Numbered from the stretch's first letter, positions 9,066 to 17,625 are shown. The stretch is 64,000 nucleotides of DNA from CALBTQ01 sp036725605 (GCA_036725605.1 DAIMDW010000022.1:49741-113740), one strand, 5' to 3'. The notes: generated from the sequence alone by a model not told the origin. A program made the numbers and translations.

Positions 9066-10025
9066 ATGAAGCGTTTCGTATTTTTAAGTCTGATCATTAT
9101 GGGTGCGTTGTTGATCAGCGGTTGCGGCGAAATCGAAGAGATGATCGAAGAGGCAACCGAACGCACGGTCACTATTGAACGTACCGTTCTCGATAATACC
9201 AAAGAACGTGATGTGAAATCGGTCGTTGTGGCCGAAAGCCTTGAGCTGCGTTATGGCACGCAGCCGGCCGGCGCAGTCAACGTGGAAAAGCTCGCCGACC
9301 GCATCGAAGTGTCGCGGCTGGGCCTGAACGACGTTCGTTTCTATCTCGAAGGCCAACTGCGCAACAAAAATTCCAACCCCGCGCTCGTGCGCATCTCCAT
9401 CATTCCCAATAACAGCGGCGAGCCGATCCAGATCGGTTCGGTCACCCTGGCCGGTAAAGAAGAGCTTTACCTGCACAGCCTGGAAGACATGGACCAGAGC
9501 TACGAGACGATCCATGAGCGTCTCAAGTCCGCGCTGCATCAGCTCGACACCCGCTACCTGATCAACCCGGTGGTGCAGGTGGAAGGCGATACCGATAACG
9601 GCGTGGCCATCTACTGGTTGAAACTCGGCGCCATGCCGGTTTACTGGATGAATGAAGTGATGCCCTCGCGGTCGCTCTCCAGCTACAAAGACAACCTGCG
9701 CGAAATCCAGGACGCCACGCTGGCCGGCTCCATCACCAACCACGGTGAAGGATATGCCCTGGTCCGCCTGTTCCTGGGCACGAATGAAGAAGTCGATCCG
9801 GAAAACGATCTGATCGCCGAAGCGATGCTCGCCCCCGGCGAAACCCGGACCGGCTTGGAAATCCTCGTCGACGGCGGCGCGAAGAAGATCAAAAGCGCGA
9901 TCAAAGCCTTGATCAACGGCAATGGTCTGAACCGTAACTTCGTGATCGTCAGCGACACCCCCCTCGAGGTTGAAGGCGACAATCTGGCCATCAAGGCGAA
10001 ACTCGTGGTGGGGCTGGACATCTAA
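9066..10025 (+). CDS. Riboswitch-controlled lipoprotein of unknown function
   Basis: A 319-aa predicted lipoprotein. Residues 1-20 form a signal peptide ending in the lipobox LISGC with C20 as the lipidated residue. The ATG at 9066 is chosen because GGAGGG lies eight bases upstream and the signal peptide starts there; the frame is open for 66 more bases upstream into the riboswitch leader. After a short acidic/Thr-rich stretch the mature part reads as alternating beta segments with no transmembrane helix, and contains no catalytic motif I recognise. Expression is very likely gated by c-di-GMP through the riboswitch just upstream. A strong terminator follows 40 nt after the stop, so this is a monocistronic unit. 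Function unknown; an envelope or matrix role is inference from the c-di-GMP link. Confidence 0.85.
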   Translation: MKRFVFLSLIIMGALLISGCGEIEEMIEEATERTVTIERTVLDNTKERDVKSVVVAESLELRYGTQPAGAVNVEKLADRIEVSRLGLNDVRFYLEGQLRNKNSNPALVRISIIPNNSGEPIQIGSVTLAGKEELYLHSLEDMDQSYETIHERLKSALHQLDTRYLINPVVQVEGDTDNGVAIYWLKLGAMPVYWMNEVMPSRSLSSYKDNLREIQDATLAGSITNHGEGYALVRLFLGTNEEVDPENDLIAEAMLAPGETRTGLEILVDGGAKKIKSAIKALINGNGLNRNFVIVSDTPLEVEGDNLAIKAKLVVGLDI

Positions 10026-10064
10026 ATTCGACCCCAGGCCGCCAACGCGGCTAGTTCCCTCCAT

Positions 10065-10096
10065 GCGGAGCCCGGGTGGGCTCCGCCCTCCTTTTT
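10065..10096 (+). terminator. Rho-independent terminator after riboswitch/lipoprotein unit
   Basis: A 9-bp perfect GC stem GCGGAGCCC / GGGCTCCGC with loop GGGT, followed by CCTCC and five T residues (10092-10096). It ends the plus-strand lipoprotein transcript. The T-tract overlaps the stop codon of the convergent waaF gene. Confidence 0.85.
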
Positions 10097-11111
10097 AAGC
10101 GAGGAGCGAGCGGGCGGCTTCGACCGCCATGGCGGCGTCGATGTGCCTGAGGCAGTGCAGATGTTCCAGCGGACAGCGCCGGTAACCGTGCGGACCGCAG
10201 GGACGGCAGGGCATGGACTTTTCCACGACGATCGCCGGCGAACCGACCGGTGCGTAACCCAGGGCGGGCACGGTGCTGCCGAAGATCGCCACCACCGGCG
10301 TGTTCACCGCCCCCGCGATGTGCATTGGTCCCGAATCGTTGGTCAGCAGCAATGATGCGCGCGCCAGCAGGGCGGTGAGTTCGGGCAGCGACAAACGCCC
10401 GGCCAGATTCAACGGCAGTTCGCCGCAAGTGTCCTGCACGATATTGGCCAGCTCGATGTCGTCCTTGCCGCCCAACACCACCGGGCGGTAACCGTCACGC
10501 GCCAGCGCCGACAGCGTCTCGCCGAAACGCTCCGCCGGCCAGCGTTTGGTCGCCCACACCGAACCCGGATGGGCGCAGACGAATTTCCGCTCGTGTAGCC
10601 CCGCTTCTTTTAACAGGGCGACGACTCGCTCGTCGGCTTCCGGCGAAACATGCAAGCGCGGTTCACGCATCGGCGCGGGCGGGGAATTGTCCAACGCGGT
10701 AAGCAGCGACAATACGCGGTCGATTTCATGTGCCGTGCGATCGCGGACGATTTTCTCGGTGAAGAAAAAGGCCCCGGCCGAATCGCCAAAGCCGATGCGG
10801 CGCGGAATCTGCGCCACCCATAACAAAAGCGCGCTGCGCAGGCTCGGATGCGGACATAGGGCGAGGTCGTATTTTTCCGCGCGCAGTTGTTCCGCCATCT
10901 TGCGCAGACCGCCCAGACCGCGATGCGCGCCGCGTTTGTCGAAGGAAATGACTTGATGCAGTTGCGCGTCGCCCGCCAACAACGACGCCCATTGCGGTTG
11001 CACGAGCGCGTCGATCGTCGCGTCGGGCCGCACCGCCTTGAGGTTGGCCCACAACGGCTGCGCCAGCACGACGTCGCCCAGGTAGGCCGTTTGCACGATC
11101 AGCGCGCGCAT
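10095..11111 (-). CDS. waaF: Lipopolysaccharide heptosyltransferase II-like
   Basis: GT9 enzyme of 338 aa that transfers heptose from ADP-heptose to the LPS inner core. Hallmarks: MRALIVQTAYLGDVVLAQPL at the N-terminus, an HPGSVWATKRWP donor-site block, and LLTNDSGPMHIAGAV in the C-terminal domain; a Cys-rich CRPCGPHG...CPLEHLHCL tail is typical of WaaF-type members. The ATG at 11111 overlaps the upstream glycosyltransferase stop by 13 nt; the frame continues open upstream inside that gene and is ignored. It is the last gene of the LPS-core run that starts near 17946. Confidence 0.9.
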   Translation of the reverse strand: MRALIVQTAYLGDVVLAQPLWANLKAVRPDATIDALVQPQWASLLAGDAQLHQVISFDKRGAHRGLGGLRKMAEQLRAEKYDLALCPHPSLRSALLLWVAQIPRRIGFGDSAGAFFFTEKIVRDRTAHEIDRVLSLLTALDNSPPAPMREPRLHVSPEADERVVALLKEAGLHERKFVCAHPGSVWATKRWPAERFGETLSALARDGYRPVVLGGKDDIELANIVQDTCGELPLNLAGRLSLPELTALLARASLLLTNDSGPMHIAGAVNTPVVAIFGSTVPALGYAPVGSPAIVVEKSMPCRPCGPHGYRRCPLEHLHCLRHIDAAMAVEAARSLLA

Positions 11112-11860
11112 TGCGAGGCGTTCCTTTGCTTCTCCCACAGCTTGGCGTATTTGCAAAACACGTAGTAGGCGCTCAGCAGGCAGACGATCAATCCGTGCGC
11201 GCCGTCGAGCAGTCCGAGTTGGAAAAAGTACTTTTTCACGAACGCGTAAGGCGGACGAAAGAGCAGGTCCGCCACGCTTGCGCGTTTGCCCTTTTCGTAA
11301 AAACGATCGGCCATGATCGACGTGTAGTTGTTGATCGTTTGCAGGTGATGCGCCATGTCGCGGTAGCTGTAGTGCAGCAGATCGCCCGCCAGTGCGCCGA
11401 CCGCACCGTCGCAGACGACCTCGTCGTGCGGATCGTAACCGCCCCAGCGCGCCCGGCGTCGGTCGAACAAACGGATGCGCGTGTCCGGATACCAGCCGCT
11501 GTGTTCGATCCACTTGCCCAGGTAAAGCGCTTTACGCCGGACGGTGTACGCATCGTGGCGCGGGCCGTCGCGCTTGACCGCTTCGATCAGCGCCGCCAGC
11601 GGTGGGCTGACCTCCTCGTCGGCGTCGAGGCTCAGAATCCAATCGTGCGCGGCGATGTCCACCGCGTGCTGCTTTTGCCGCACGTGGCCCTCCCACTCGT
11701 GAAAGACCACGCGGTCGGTGAACTGCCGCGCCAGCTCCATGGTCCGGTCTTCACTGCCGCTGTCGACAACGACGATCTCGTCGGCGAACGGCACGCTGCG
11801 CAAACACCGCTCGATATTCGCCTCCTCGTTCTTGGTGATGACCGTGACGGAGATTTTCAT
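11099..11860 (-). CDS. Glycosyltransferase family 2, WaaE/LgtF-like
   Basis: A 253-aa GT-A enzyme with the family start KISVTVITKNEEANIERCL, EIVVVDSGSEDRT, and the metal-binding DAD in ILSLDADEEVSPPL. The KQHAVDIA segment and the conserved Trp-rich acceptor region (GKWIEHSGWYPDT) match the WaaE/KdtX/LgtF group, known beta-1,4-glucosyltransferases that decorate heptose I of the core. A C-terminal amphipathic segment may attach it to the membrane. It overlaps waaF and starts 6 nt from the transaldolase stop, so it is co-transcribed. Confidence 0.87.
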   Translation of the reverse strand: MKISVTVITKNEEANIERCLRSVPFADEIVVVDSGSEDRTMELARQFTDRVVFHEWEGHVRQKQHAVDIAAHDWILSLDADEEVSPPLAALIEAVKRDGPRHDAYTVRRKALYLGKWIEHSGWYPDTRIRLFDRRRARWGGYDPHDEVVCDGAVGALAGDLLHYSYRDMAHHLQTINNYTSIMADRFYEKGKRASVADLLFRPPYAFVKKYFFQLGLLDGAHGLIVCLLSAYYVFCKYAKLWEKQRNASQCAR

Positions 11861-11865
11861 CGGCC

Positions 11866-12504
11866 TTACTTCACGCCCGCGTCCTTGAGGAATTTCTCGA
11901 TGCCGGCGTCGGTCAGCGGGTGGGTGAACAGTTTGTCGATCAACGAGAACGGCACGGTGATCGCATGCGCGCCGGCCTGCGCCGACATTTTGAAGTGCAG
12001 CGGGCTGCGCACCGAGGCGACGACGATCTCGGTGTCGAAATCGTACAGGTCGTACAACTCGGCGATTTCCTCGATCAACTCCATGCCGTCGGTGCCGATG
12101 TCGTCGAGCCGCCCGACGAACGGGGCAATGTACGCCGCGCCGGCCTTGGCCGCCAGCAACGCCTGGGGCATGTTGAAAATCAAGGTCACGGTTGTCGCGA
12201 TGTCCTTGTTCGCGAAATAGCGCACCGCGCGCAGGCCGTCTTTGCTCATCGGGATTTTAATCACGACGTTCGGGGCGATCTTGGCCAGCGCTTCGCCTTC
12301 CTTGATTATTTCTTCATACGTAATGCCGACCGTCTCGGCGTTGACCGGCGCGTCGGTGATCGCGCAAATGTCGAGGATCGCCTGCTCGTTGGTCTTGCCG
12401 GTCTTGGCGATCAGCGTCGGGTTGGTCGTCACGCCGTCGCACAAGCCCAAGGCGATCGCTTCCTTGATTTCGTTCACATTGGCCGAATCGATGAAAATCT
12501 GCAT
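11866..12504 (-). CDS. tal: Transaldolase / fructose-6-phosphate aldolase family
   Basis: A 212-aa short-form transaldolase (TalC/FSA group), shorter than classical TalB at about 315 aa. The N-terminus MQIFIDSANVNEIKEA, the GVTTNPTLIAKTG block and VVIKIPMSKDGL with the Schiff-base Lys are diagnostic. Known roles are the non-oxidative pentose-phosphate reaction linking sedoheptulose-7-phosphate, or F6P aldolase activity; the two cannot be separated by eye. Sedoheptulose-7-phosphate is the starting compound for ADP-heptose and this gene sits between kdsA and heptose-transfer genes, so a sugar-phosphate supply role for LPS is a reasonable inference. Confidence 0.9.
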   Translation of the reverse strand: MQIFIDSANVNEIKEAIALGLCDGVTTNPTLIAKTGKTNEQAILDICAITDAPVNAETVGITYEEIIKEGEALAKIAPNVVIKIPMSKDGLRAVRYFANKDIATTVTLIFNMPQALLAAKAGAAYIAPFVGRLDDIGTDGMELIEEIAELYDLYDFDTEIVVASVRSPLHFKMSAQAGAHAITVPFSLIDKLFTHPLTDAGIEKFLKDAGVK

Positions 12505-12522
12505 GGTGTTCTCCTGAAAAAC

Positions 12523-13359
12523 TTAAGCCAATCCCTGCGCGCGCACCGCGGCGGCGATGGGCAGAACCTGGTCCAGCAGCAAGGGCAGTTCGTCGCCCAG
12601 GCAGACCATGCTCGCCGCGTCGCAAGCGGCCTTGAACGGGGATGGGTGGGTTTCGATAAACAACGCGTTCGCGCCCGCCGCCACGCCGGCGCGGGCCAGG
12701 TGCATGGCGAACTCCGGTTCGCCGCCCGCCGGATCGCTGCTGGGCAGGCCGTAAATGCGCACGATGTGCGTGGGATCGTAAACCACCGGGCAGCCCAGCG
12801 ACTGCATGATCGGAATGCAGCGCAGATCGCTGACCAGCCGATGATAACCGAAGCAGGTGCCGCGTTCGGTCAGCAGCACGTTGTCGTTGCCCATTTCGTG
12901 CAGCTTGCTGACCGCGCTCGCCATGTCTTCCGGCGCGAGGAACTGTCCCTTTTTTACGTTGATCGCCTTGCCGGTTTTACCCGCTTCCAGAATCAGGCTG
13001 GTTTGTTGGCACAGGAACGCGGGGATCTGAAGCACGTCCAGCACCTGCGCGGCCGCCGGGATGTCGGTTTCGCGGTGGATGTCCGAGAGCACCGGGCAGC
13101 CGATTTTCTCGCGCACCTTGTTGAGCATCTCCAGGCCGTCGTGCAGGCCGGGGCCGTTGAAACTTTTCGCCGAGCCGCGATTGTCCTTCTCGTAGCTGGC
13201 TTTGAAAATATAGGGAATGCCGCGCTTAGCCGTTTCGGCGGCCAGCGTCTCGGCGATGAACAAGGCTTCGTCGAGTTTTTCCAGCACGCACGGACCGCTG
13301 ATCAACGCCAGCGGGCGGCCCATGCCGATGACAATGTCGCGCACCTGCACGTCGTTCAT
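12523..13359 (-). CDS. kdsA: 3-deoxy-8-phosphooctulonate (Kdo-8-P) synthase
   Basis: Condenses phosphoenolpyruvate with arabinose-5-phosphate to Kdo-8-phosphate, the committed step to the LPS Kdo linker. The 278-aa length is typical. Visible family blocks: LISGPCVLE near the N-terminus, YIFKASYEKDNRGSAKSFNGPG, PVLSDIHRETD, IPAFLCQQTSL, LTERGTCFGYHRLVSDLR and THPSPFKAACDAASM. The start overlaps the Trm112-like gene by 4 nt (ATGA), indicating translational coupling. Confidence 0.95.
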   Translation of the reverse strand: MNDVQVRDIVIGMGRPLALISGPCVLEKLDEALFIAETLAAETAKRGIPYIFKASYEKDNRGSAKSFNGPGLHDGLEMLNKVREKIGCPVLSDIHRETDIPAAAQVLDVLQIPAFLCQQTSLILEAGKTGKAINVKKGQFLAPEDMASAVSKLHEMGNDNVLLTERGTCFGYHRLVSDLRCIPIMQSLGCPVVYDPTHIVRIYGLPSSDPAGGEPEFAMHLARAGVAAGANALFIETHPSPFKAACDAASMVCLGDELPLLLDQVLPIAAAVRAQGLA

Positions 13360-13535
13360 TTCTGCTCCTCGAGCGGTTTGGCGTTTTCGCTCACCAGTAG
13401 GGGAATGCCGTCTTCGATCGGGTATTGTAGCTCACAACGGCGGCAAAGCAACGATTGTTCGTCGGCGCTCAACTCCAGTTTTTCCCGGCATTGCGGGCAA
13501 ATCAGGATCTCCAACAGTTGCGGACCGATCGCCAT
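13356..13535 (-). CDS. Trm112/YcaR-like zinc-ribbon protein
   Basis: A 59-aa protein starting at ATG 13535 and ending TGA at 13356, overlapping kdsA by 4 nt. It has two CxxC knuckles (CPQC and CRRC) separated by 16 residues, and the family ending YPIEDGIPLLV. Trm112-type proteins are known as small partners or stabilisers of methyltransferases and are commonly encoded next to lpxK, kdsB or other Kdo genes in Gram-negative bacteria, as here. Confidence 0.85.
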   Translation of the reverse strand: MAIGPQLLEILICPQCREKLELSADEQSLLCRRCELQYPIEDGIPLLVSENAKPLEEQK

Positions 13536-13538
13536 GGC

Positions 13539-14480
13539 TTACCCCCGTTGCGCTTTGAGCCACTCGTATTCGGCGCGCAGGCCGTCGGCGAGGGCGACCT
13601 GCGGCGCATAGCCGAGCAACTGCCCGGCGCGCTCAATGTCGGCCCAGGTGTGTTTGACGTCGCCTTTTTGCGCACCCACGTCGTTGCGCCGCAGCGGCGC
13701 GCCGTGAATTTCGGCCAACACGGCGAGCACCTGGTTGACGCTGACCACGTTGCCGCCGCCGAGGTTGATCACCGCGCCGGCGCAGTCGGCTTCGATCGTC
13801 GCCATGATCGCGTCGACGATGTCGTCGACGTAGGTGAAGTCGCGCGTCTGCTCGCCGTTGCCGAACAGCGGCAACTCACGATCGTCCAGTGCCGCCTGGC
13901 ACCATTTGTTGAAGGCCATGTCCGGCCGCTGGCGCGGACCGTATACGGTAAAATAACGCAGGCTGACCGTCGGAATGGCGAAGGCCTTGTGATACAGGTT
14001 GCACAGGTGCTCGGCGGCGAGTTTCGTCACGCCGTAGGGGCTGATCGGCCGCGGGTGATCGTCCTCGTGCTCGGGCATCTTCAACGCGTCGCCGTAGACG
14101 CTGGAACTGCTGGCGTAGACGAAGCGCGTCGGCATCTTCTCTTTGCAGGCTTCCAGCAGGCGCTGCGTGCCCATGACGTTGAGCGTGGTGTAAATTTCGA
14201 ACGACGCGCCCCAACTCGCGCGCACACCCGCCTGGGCGGCCTGATGAAAAACGAGATCGCCTTCGTCGAGCAGCGCGACCAGATCCAGGCGGTTCAGATC
14301 GTCTTCGATGAACGTGAAGCGCTTGTGTTGCCGCGCCGGCGCGACGTTGCGCTCTTTGATTTCCCGCGCGTAGTAATCGGTGAAACAATCGATGCCGACC
14401 ACGTTGTAGCCGGCGGCCAGCAGCCGTTCGCTGAGGTGGGAACCGACGAAACCGGCGGCGCCGGTGACGATGCATTTCAT
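13539..14480 (-). CDS. NAD-dependent sugar-nucleotide epimerase
   Basis: Extended short-chain dehydrogenase of 313 aa with the NAD-binding GAAGFVGSHL at 7-16, the catalytic SSSSVYGDA and YGVTK (Tyr-x3-Lys) motifs, the RYFTVYGPRQRPDM block and the FTYVDDIVDAI segment. The overall pattern is that of UDP-glucuronate or UDP-glucose 4-epimerases, not HldD. It would supply a UDP-sugar to the nearby core or O-antigen transferases; exact substrate not determinable. Its ATG overlaps the stop of the HldE C-domain gene by 4 nt. Confidence 0.85.
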   Translation of the reverse strand: MKCIVTGAAGFVGSHLSERLLAAGYNVVGIDCFTDYYAREIKERNVAPARQHKRFTFIEDDLNRLDLVALLDEGDLVFHQAAQAGVRASWGASFEIYTTLNVMGTQRLLEACKEKMPTRFVYASSSSVYGDALKMPEHEDDHPRPISPYGVTKLAAEHLCNLYHKAFAIPTVSLRYFTVYGPRQRPDMAFNKWCQAALDDRELPLFGNGEQTRDFTYVDDIVDAIMATIEADCAGAVINLGGGNVVSVNQVLAVLAEIHGAPLRRNDVGAQKGDVKHTWADIERAGQLLGYAPQVALADGLRAEYEWLKAQRG

Positions 14481-14959
14481 GATCCATTCTCTCCCGTGTT
14501 GATGCGGGTCAGCAGGTCGGTGGTGCTGTGATCCTTCGGATCGCCGACGATCGCCACGCGTCCACCGTAGGCGCGCACGGTGTCCACCTCCGGCACGGTG
14601 TCCTTGGTGTAGTCGGTGCCCTTGGCGTGCACGTCGGGTTTGAGCGCCAGCAGCACGGCGGTCACTTTCGTTTCCTCGAAGGTGGTCACGTAATCGACGC
14701 AGGCCAGCGCGGCGATGATCTCCACCCGATCGGCCAACGGCACCACCGGCCGGCCGGCGCCCTTGAGCGCGCGCACGCTGGCGTCGGAGTTGAGCGCCAC
14801 GACCAGCACGTCGCCCTCGGCGGCCGCGCCCTGCAGGTAGCGGATATGCCCCACGTGCAGCAAATCGAACGCGCCGTTGGCCAGCACGACCGAGCGCCCG
14901 GTGGCCCGCTCCTGCGCGACGAGCGGAATCAGTTCGGCGAGGCTTACGACTCGAGCCAT
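14477..14959 (-). CDS. rfaE2: D-glycero-beta-D-manno-heptose 1-phosphate adenylyltransferase (HldE C-domain)
   Basis: A 160-aa cytidylyltransferase-fold enzyme that activates heptose-1-phosphate to ADP-heptose. The start region VVLANGAFDLLHVGHIRYL contains the HxGH nucleotide-binding motif at 35-38. Later blocks LNSDASVRALKG, RPVVPLADRVEII, VHAKGTDYTKDTVPE and DHSTTDLL are all characteristic. The ATG at 14959 overlaps the kinase gene by 16 nt and yields the usual stand-alone length. Kinase and adenylyltransferase domains, fused in E. coli HldE, are split genes here. Confidence 0.93.
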   Translation of the reverse strand: MARVVSLAELIPLVAQERATGRSVVLANGAFDLLHVGHIRYLQGAAAEGDVLVVALNSDASVRALKGAGRPVVPLADRVEIIAALACVDYVTTFEETKVTAVLLALKPDVHAKGTDYTKDTVPEVDTVRAYGGRVAIVGDPKDHSTTDLLTRINTGENGS

Positions 14960-15951
14960 GGATGATTCTCCAACGCCTGGCGCACTTCGGCGGGCGTGAC
15001 CGTTGCGGTGCCCTGCTTGAGCACGACCAATCCGGCGGTAACCGTCGCCAGCCGGGCGGCGAGGGGCAGCGCGGCGTTGGCGGCCGTGGACAAGGCGAAG
15101 GTGGCGATGACCGTATCGCCCGCGCCGGTCACGTCGGCGATTTCGTCGGTGCCGTAGATGCCGATGAAATCCGCTTGCGGATCTTTCGTTTTCAGCACCA
15201 TGCCCTGCTTGCCGCGCGTGATGATCACCGCGTCGGCGTTCGCGCCCAGGCGCATGCGCTCGGCGGCGAACGCCACGTCCTCGTTGGTGCGAATTTCCAT
15301 GTGGCAGGCTTCGCAGGCTTCGGGCTCGTTGGGCGTGATCAGATGCGCGCCCAGAAATTGCAGGGAACGGTGGCGGCTGTCGACCAGCACCTTCATCCAA
15401 TCGCTTTGCCCGATGGCGCTGACGCGCCCCAGCACGTTGTCGCTGAACACGCCGTAGCCGTAATCGCTGGCGATCATCACCTCGCAGACACCGGCCACTT
15501 CGTCGATGGCGGCCAGCAGTTTTTTCTCCGTTTCCGGCGAGACCGGATGGCGCAGGCCACGATCGATGCGCAGCATCTGCTGATAGGTCGTGTGCAGGCC
15601 GCTGGCGACGATGCGCGTTTTGGTCGTGGTCGGCAAGAGCGGATCGCGAATGATGAAGTCGGTGTTCAAACCCAGATCGCGCAAGGTGGCCAGCACCAGA
15701 TCGCCGTCTTTGTCTTCGCCGATAATGCCGACGATGTACGGCTCGCCGCCCAACGCCTTGACGTTGTTGGCCGCGTTGCCGGCGCCGCCCAGGGCGACCT
15801 TGTCTTCCTCGTGTTCCAGGATCAACACGGGCGCTTCGCGGCTGACGCGTTCGGCGTGCGCATAGACGAACAAATCGGCCACCAGATCGCCGACCACGGC
15901 CACGCGGTGACCGGCCAGCTCGGCGAGCAACTTCAGCAGCGCGTCATTCAC
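14944..15951 (-). CDS. rfaE1: D-glycero-beta-D-manno-heptose-7-phosphate kinase (HldE N-domain), second copy
   Basis: PfkB-fold kinase of 335 aa. Key blocks: VVGDLVADLF, SREAPVLILE, LGGAGNAANNVKALGG, TPNEPEA and the catalytic DVTGAGDTVI. It lies directly between gmhB and the adenylyltransferase gene, overlapping both, so this copy is the best candidate for the true ADP-heptose pathway kinase. The paralogue at 4343-5350 is of equal length but clearly divergent (for instance SPEAPVPVV against SREAPVLIL). Confidence 0.9.
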   Translation of the reverse strand: MNDALLKLLAELAGHRVAVVGDLVADLFVYAHAERVSREAPVLILEHEEDKVALGGAGNAANNVKALGGEPYIVGIIGEDKDGDLVLATLRDLGLNTDFIIRDPLLPTTTKTRIVASGLHTTYQQMLRIDRGLRHPVSPETEKKLLAAIDEVAGVCEVMIASDYGYGVFSDNVLGRVSAIGQSDWMKVLVDSRHRSLQFLGAHLITPNEPEACEACHMEIRTNEDVAFAAERMRLGANADAVIITRGKQGMVLKTKDPQADFIGIYGTDEIADVTGAGDTVIATFALSTAANAALPLAARLATVTAGLVVLKQGTATVTPAEVRQALENHPWLES

Positions 15952-16525
15952 GGTTCATCTCCTTCAAAATCCACTCCACGGCGTCGCCGAGATGTTCGGC
16001 GATATGGTCGGGGCGCGTCGGCCATTGGTCGCTTTGGTATTCCAGGTCGCCCCTACCGTAGCCGGTCAGCACGAACACGCCCCTGGCGCCGGCGCGATGG
16101 GCGAGCACGACGTCGGTGATTTTATCGCCGACGGTGAAACTGGCCGCCAAATCGAGGTCGAGATCGCGCGCGGCGTCCTCGAGCATTTTCGTCTTGGGTT
16201 TGCGGCATTCGCACTCGACGTTGTACGGCGCGATTTTGCCCTCGGCGACGTGCGGGCAAAAGTAAATGCCGTCCAGGTGCGCGCCCTCGGCGGCCAGCAG
16301 TTCGTTGAGCCGCTGGTGCACCTTGGCGATCAATTCGAACGGGAAATACCCCCGCGCCGCGCCGGCCTGGTTGGTGGCCAGCACGACCGGCACGCCGGCT
16401 TCGTTCAGCCGCCGAATGGCCGCGGCGGAGTGGGGCAGCAATTCCAGACGATCCACGTGGTTGACGTAACCCACTTCGCGGGTAACGGTTCCGTCGCGAT
16501 CTAAGAAGACGGCTGGTTTGGCCAA
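15944..16525 (-). CDS. gmhB: D-glycero-beta-D-manno-heptose-1,7-bisphosphate 7-phosphatase
   Basis: HAD-superfamily phosphatase of 193 aa that removes the 7-phosphate during ADP-heptose synthesis. The N-terminal nucleophile motif FLDRDGTV, the VVLATNQAG Thr motif, a Cys/His zinc loop (CPHV...CECRKPKTKM) and the acidic FTVGDKITDV motif are all present. The chosen start is TTG at 16525 with GGAGGA six bases upstream; no ATG fits and the frame further upstream lies inside lpxK. It overlaps lpxK by 25 nt and the kinase gene by 8 nt. Confidence 0.9.
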   Translation of the reverse strand: MAKPAVFLDRDGTVTREVGYVNHVDRLELLPHSAAAIRRLNEAGVPVVLATNQAGAARGYFPFELIAKVHQRLNELLAAEGAHLDGIYFCPHVAEGKIAPYNVECECRKPKTKMLEDAARDLDLDLAASFTVGDKITDVVLAHRAGARGVFVLTGYGRGDLEYQSDQWPTRPDHIAEHLGDAVEWILKEMNRE

Positions 16526-17613
16526 CAGCGTTCCTCCACGATGTCGATTAAGCGCGTCAACGAATCCGCCTCGCCGGCCAGCTCCAACGAGGCGACCAGC
16601 ACCGTCACGCCCGTCGGTGGTGCGGACGGCAACTTGACGGCGTCCTTTTCGGTCGTGGCAAGATAGCAAATCCCATCCTGAGCGGCAAGTTTCGCCAACC
16701 GGGTCAGATCGGCAGCGGTATAGGCGTGATGATCGCGGTAGGCCATGGTGCGCGCGAGGTGCAAGCCGCTGTCGGCGAAGGTTTGGAAAACCTGCGGTGG
16801 GCGAGCGGTGGCGGCGAAGGCGACCACGCGCGGATCGTCCAGCGTCGCCGGATCGACCGTTGCGCCCGTTTGCCGATTGCGCCAGACGACACCCGCGTAA
16901 CGCAGCCGTAATATCTCGCCCCGATAGCCGGCACGGCGCAACTCCGTTTCCGTGCGCGGATCCTCTCCGGCCGTATTGTTGAGCGCGATCACCGAGGCGC
17001 GTTGCAACGCCGTGGGCGGTTCGCGCAACGGACCGGCGGGCGTGCAGCGGCCGTTGCCCAGGCCGTCGCGCCCGTGCACCAGCACGACGTCGACCGTGCG
17101 CCGCAGCGCCAGATGCGAAAACGCGTCGTCGCACAGCAGCGCGTCGCAACCGAATTTTTCCGCGGCCAGTTGCGCCGCCGTCGCGCGCTTGGCGCCGATG
17201 ACCACCGGCACGCCGGGCAGGGCGCTCGCGAGCAGCACCGGCTCGTCGCCGGCTTGAGCGGCGGTCAACAAAGGCGTTTCACCGGCGGAAACGACGGCGG
17301 TTTGTCCTTCCAGCGATCCGCGATACCCGCGGCTGAGCACCGCTACGCGCCGACCGCGTTGTTGCAGCGCGCGCGCCAGGAAGATCGTCACCGGAGTTTT
17401 TCCCGTGCCGCCCATGGTCAGGTTGCCCACGCTGATCACCGGGCAGGGCGCTTGATAGGCGGGCGCGCGACCGTCGGCGTAGCGCGCTTCCCGCAGGCGC
17501 ATTGCCGCGCCGTACAGCCACCCGAGCGGCGCCAGCAACCAGCCGATGACCCGCCATAAAAAACCGGGATCCCGCATATACAGGATCCCGGCGATGCGCT
17601 CGGAAAAGTTCAA
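16501..17613 (-). CDS. lpxK: Tetraacyldisaccharide 4'-kinase
   Basis: Phosphorylates the lipid A precursor at the 4' position on the inner membrane. The 370-aa protein has an N-terminal hydrophobic segment (GWLLAPLGWLYGAAM) and the Walker A of the family, GNLTMGGTGKTPV, at about 62-74. Further blocks are VLSRGYRGSLEG, LLCDDAFSHLALRR (the usual DDGxQH site appears as DDAFSH, a modest deviation), and TTEKDAVKLP near the end. It is followed immediately by gmhB, linking lipid A and heptose supply. Confidence 0.92.
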   Translation of the reverse strand: MNFSERIAGILYMRDPGFLWRVIGWLLAPLGWLYGAAMRLREARYADGRAPAYQAPCPVISVGNLTMGGTGKTPVTIFLARALQQRGRRVAVLSRGYRGSLEGQTAVVSAGETPLLTAAQAGDEPVLLASALPGVPVVIGAKRATAAQLAAEKFGCDALLCDDAFSHLALRRTVDVVLVHGRDGLGNGRCTPAGPLREPPTALQRASVIALNNTAGEDPRTETELRRAGYRGEILRLRYAGVVWRNRQTGATVDPATLDDPRVVAFAATARPPQVFQTFADSGLHLARTMAYRDHHAYTAADLTRLAKLAAQDGICYLATTEKDAVKLPSAPPTGVTVLVASLELAGEADSLTRLIDIVEERCWPNQPSS

Positions 17614-17625
17614 CCGAAGGCTCCG

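Noticed and set aside
13539..14480. HldD (ADP-heptose 6-epimerase)
   Set aside because: The YGVTK, RYFTVYGPRQ and GDVKHTWAD blocks are those of UDP-hexose/uronate 4-epimerases; HldD-specific features are not seen.
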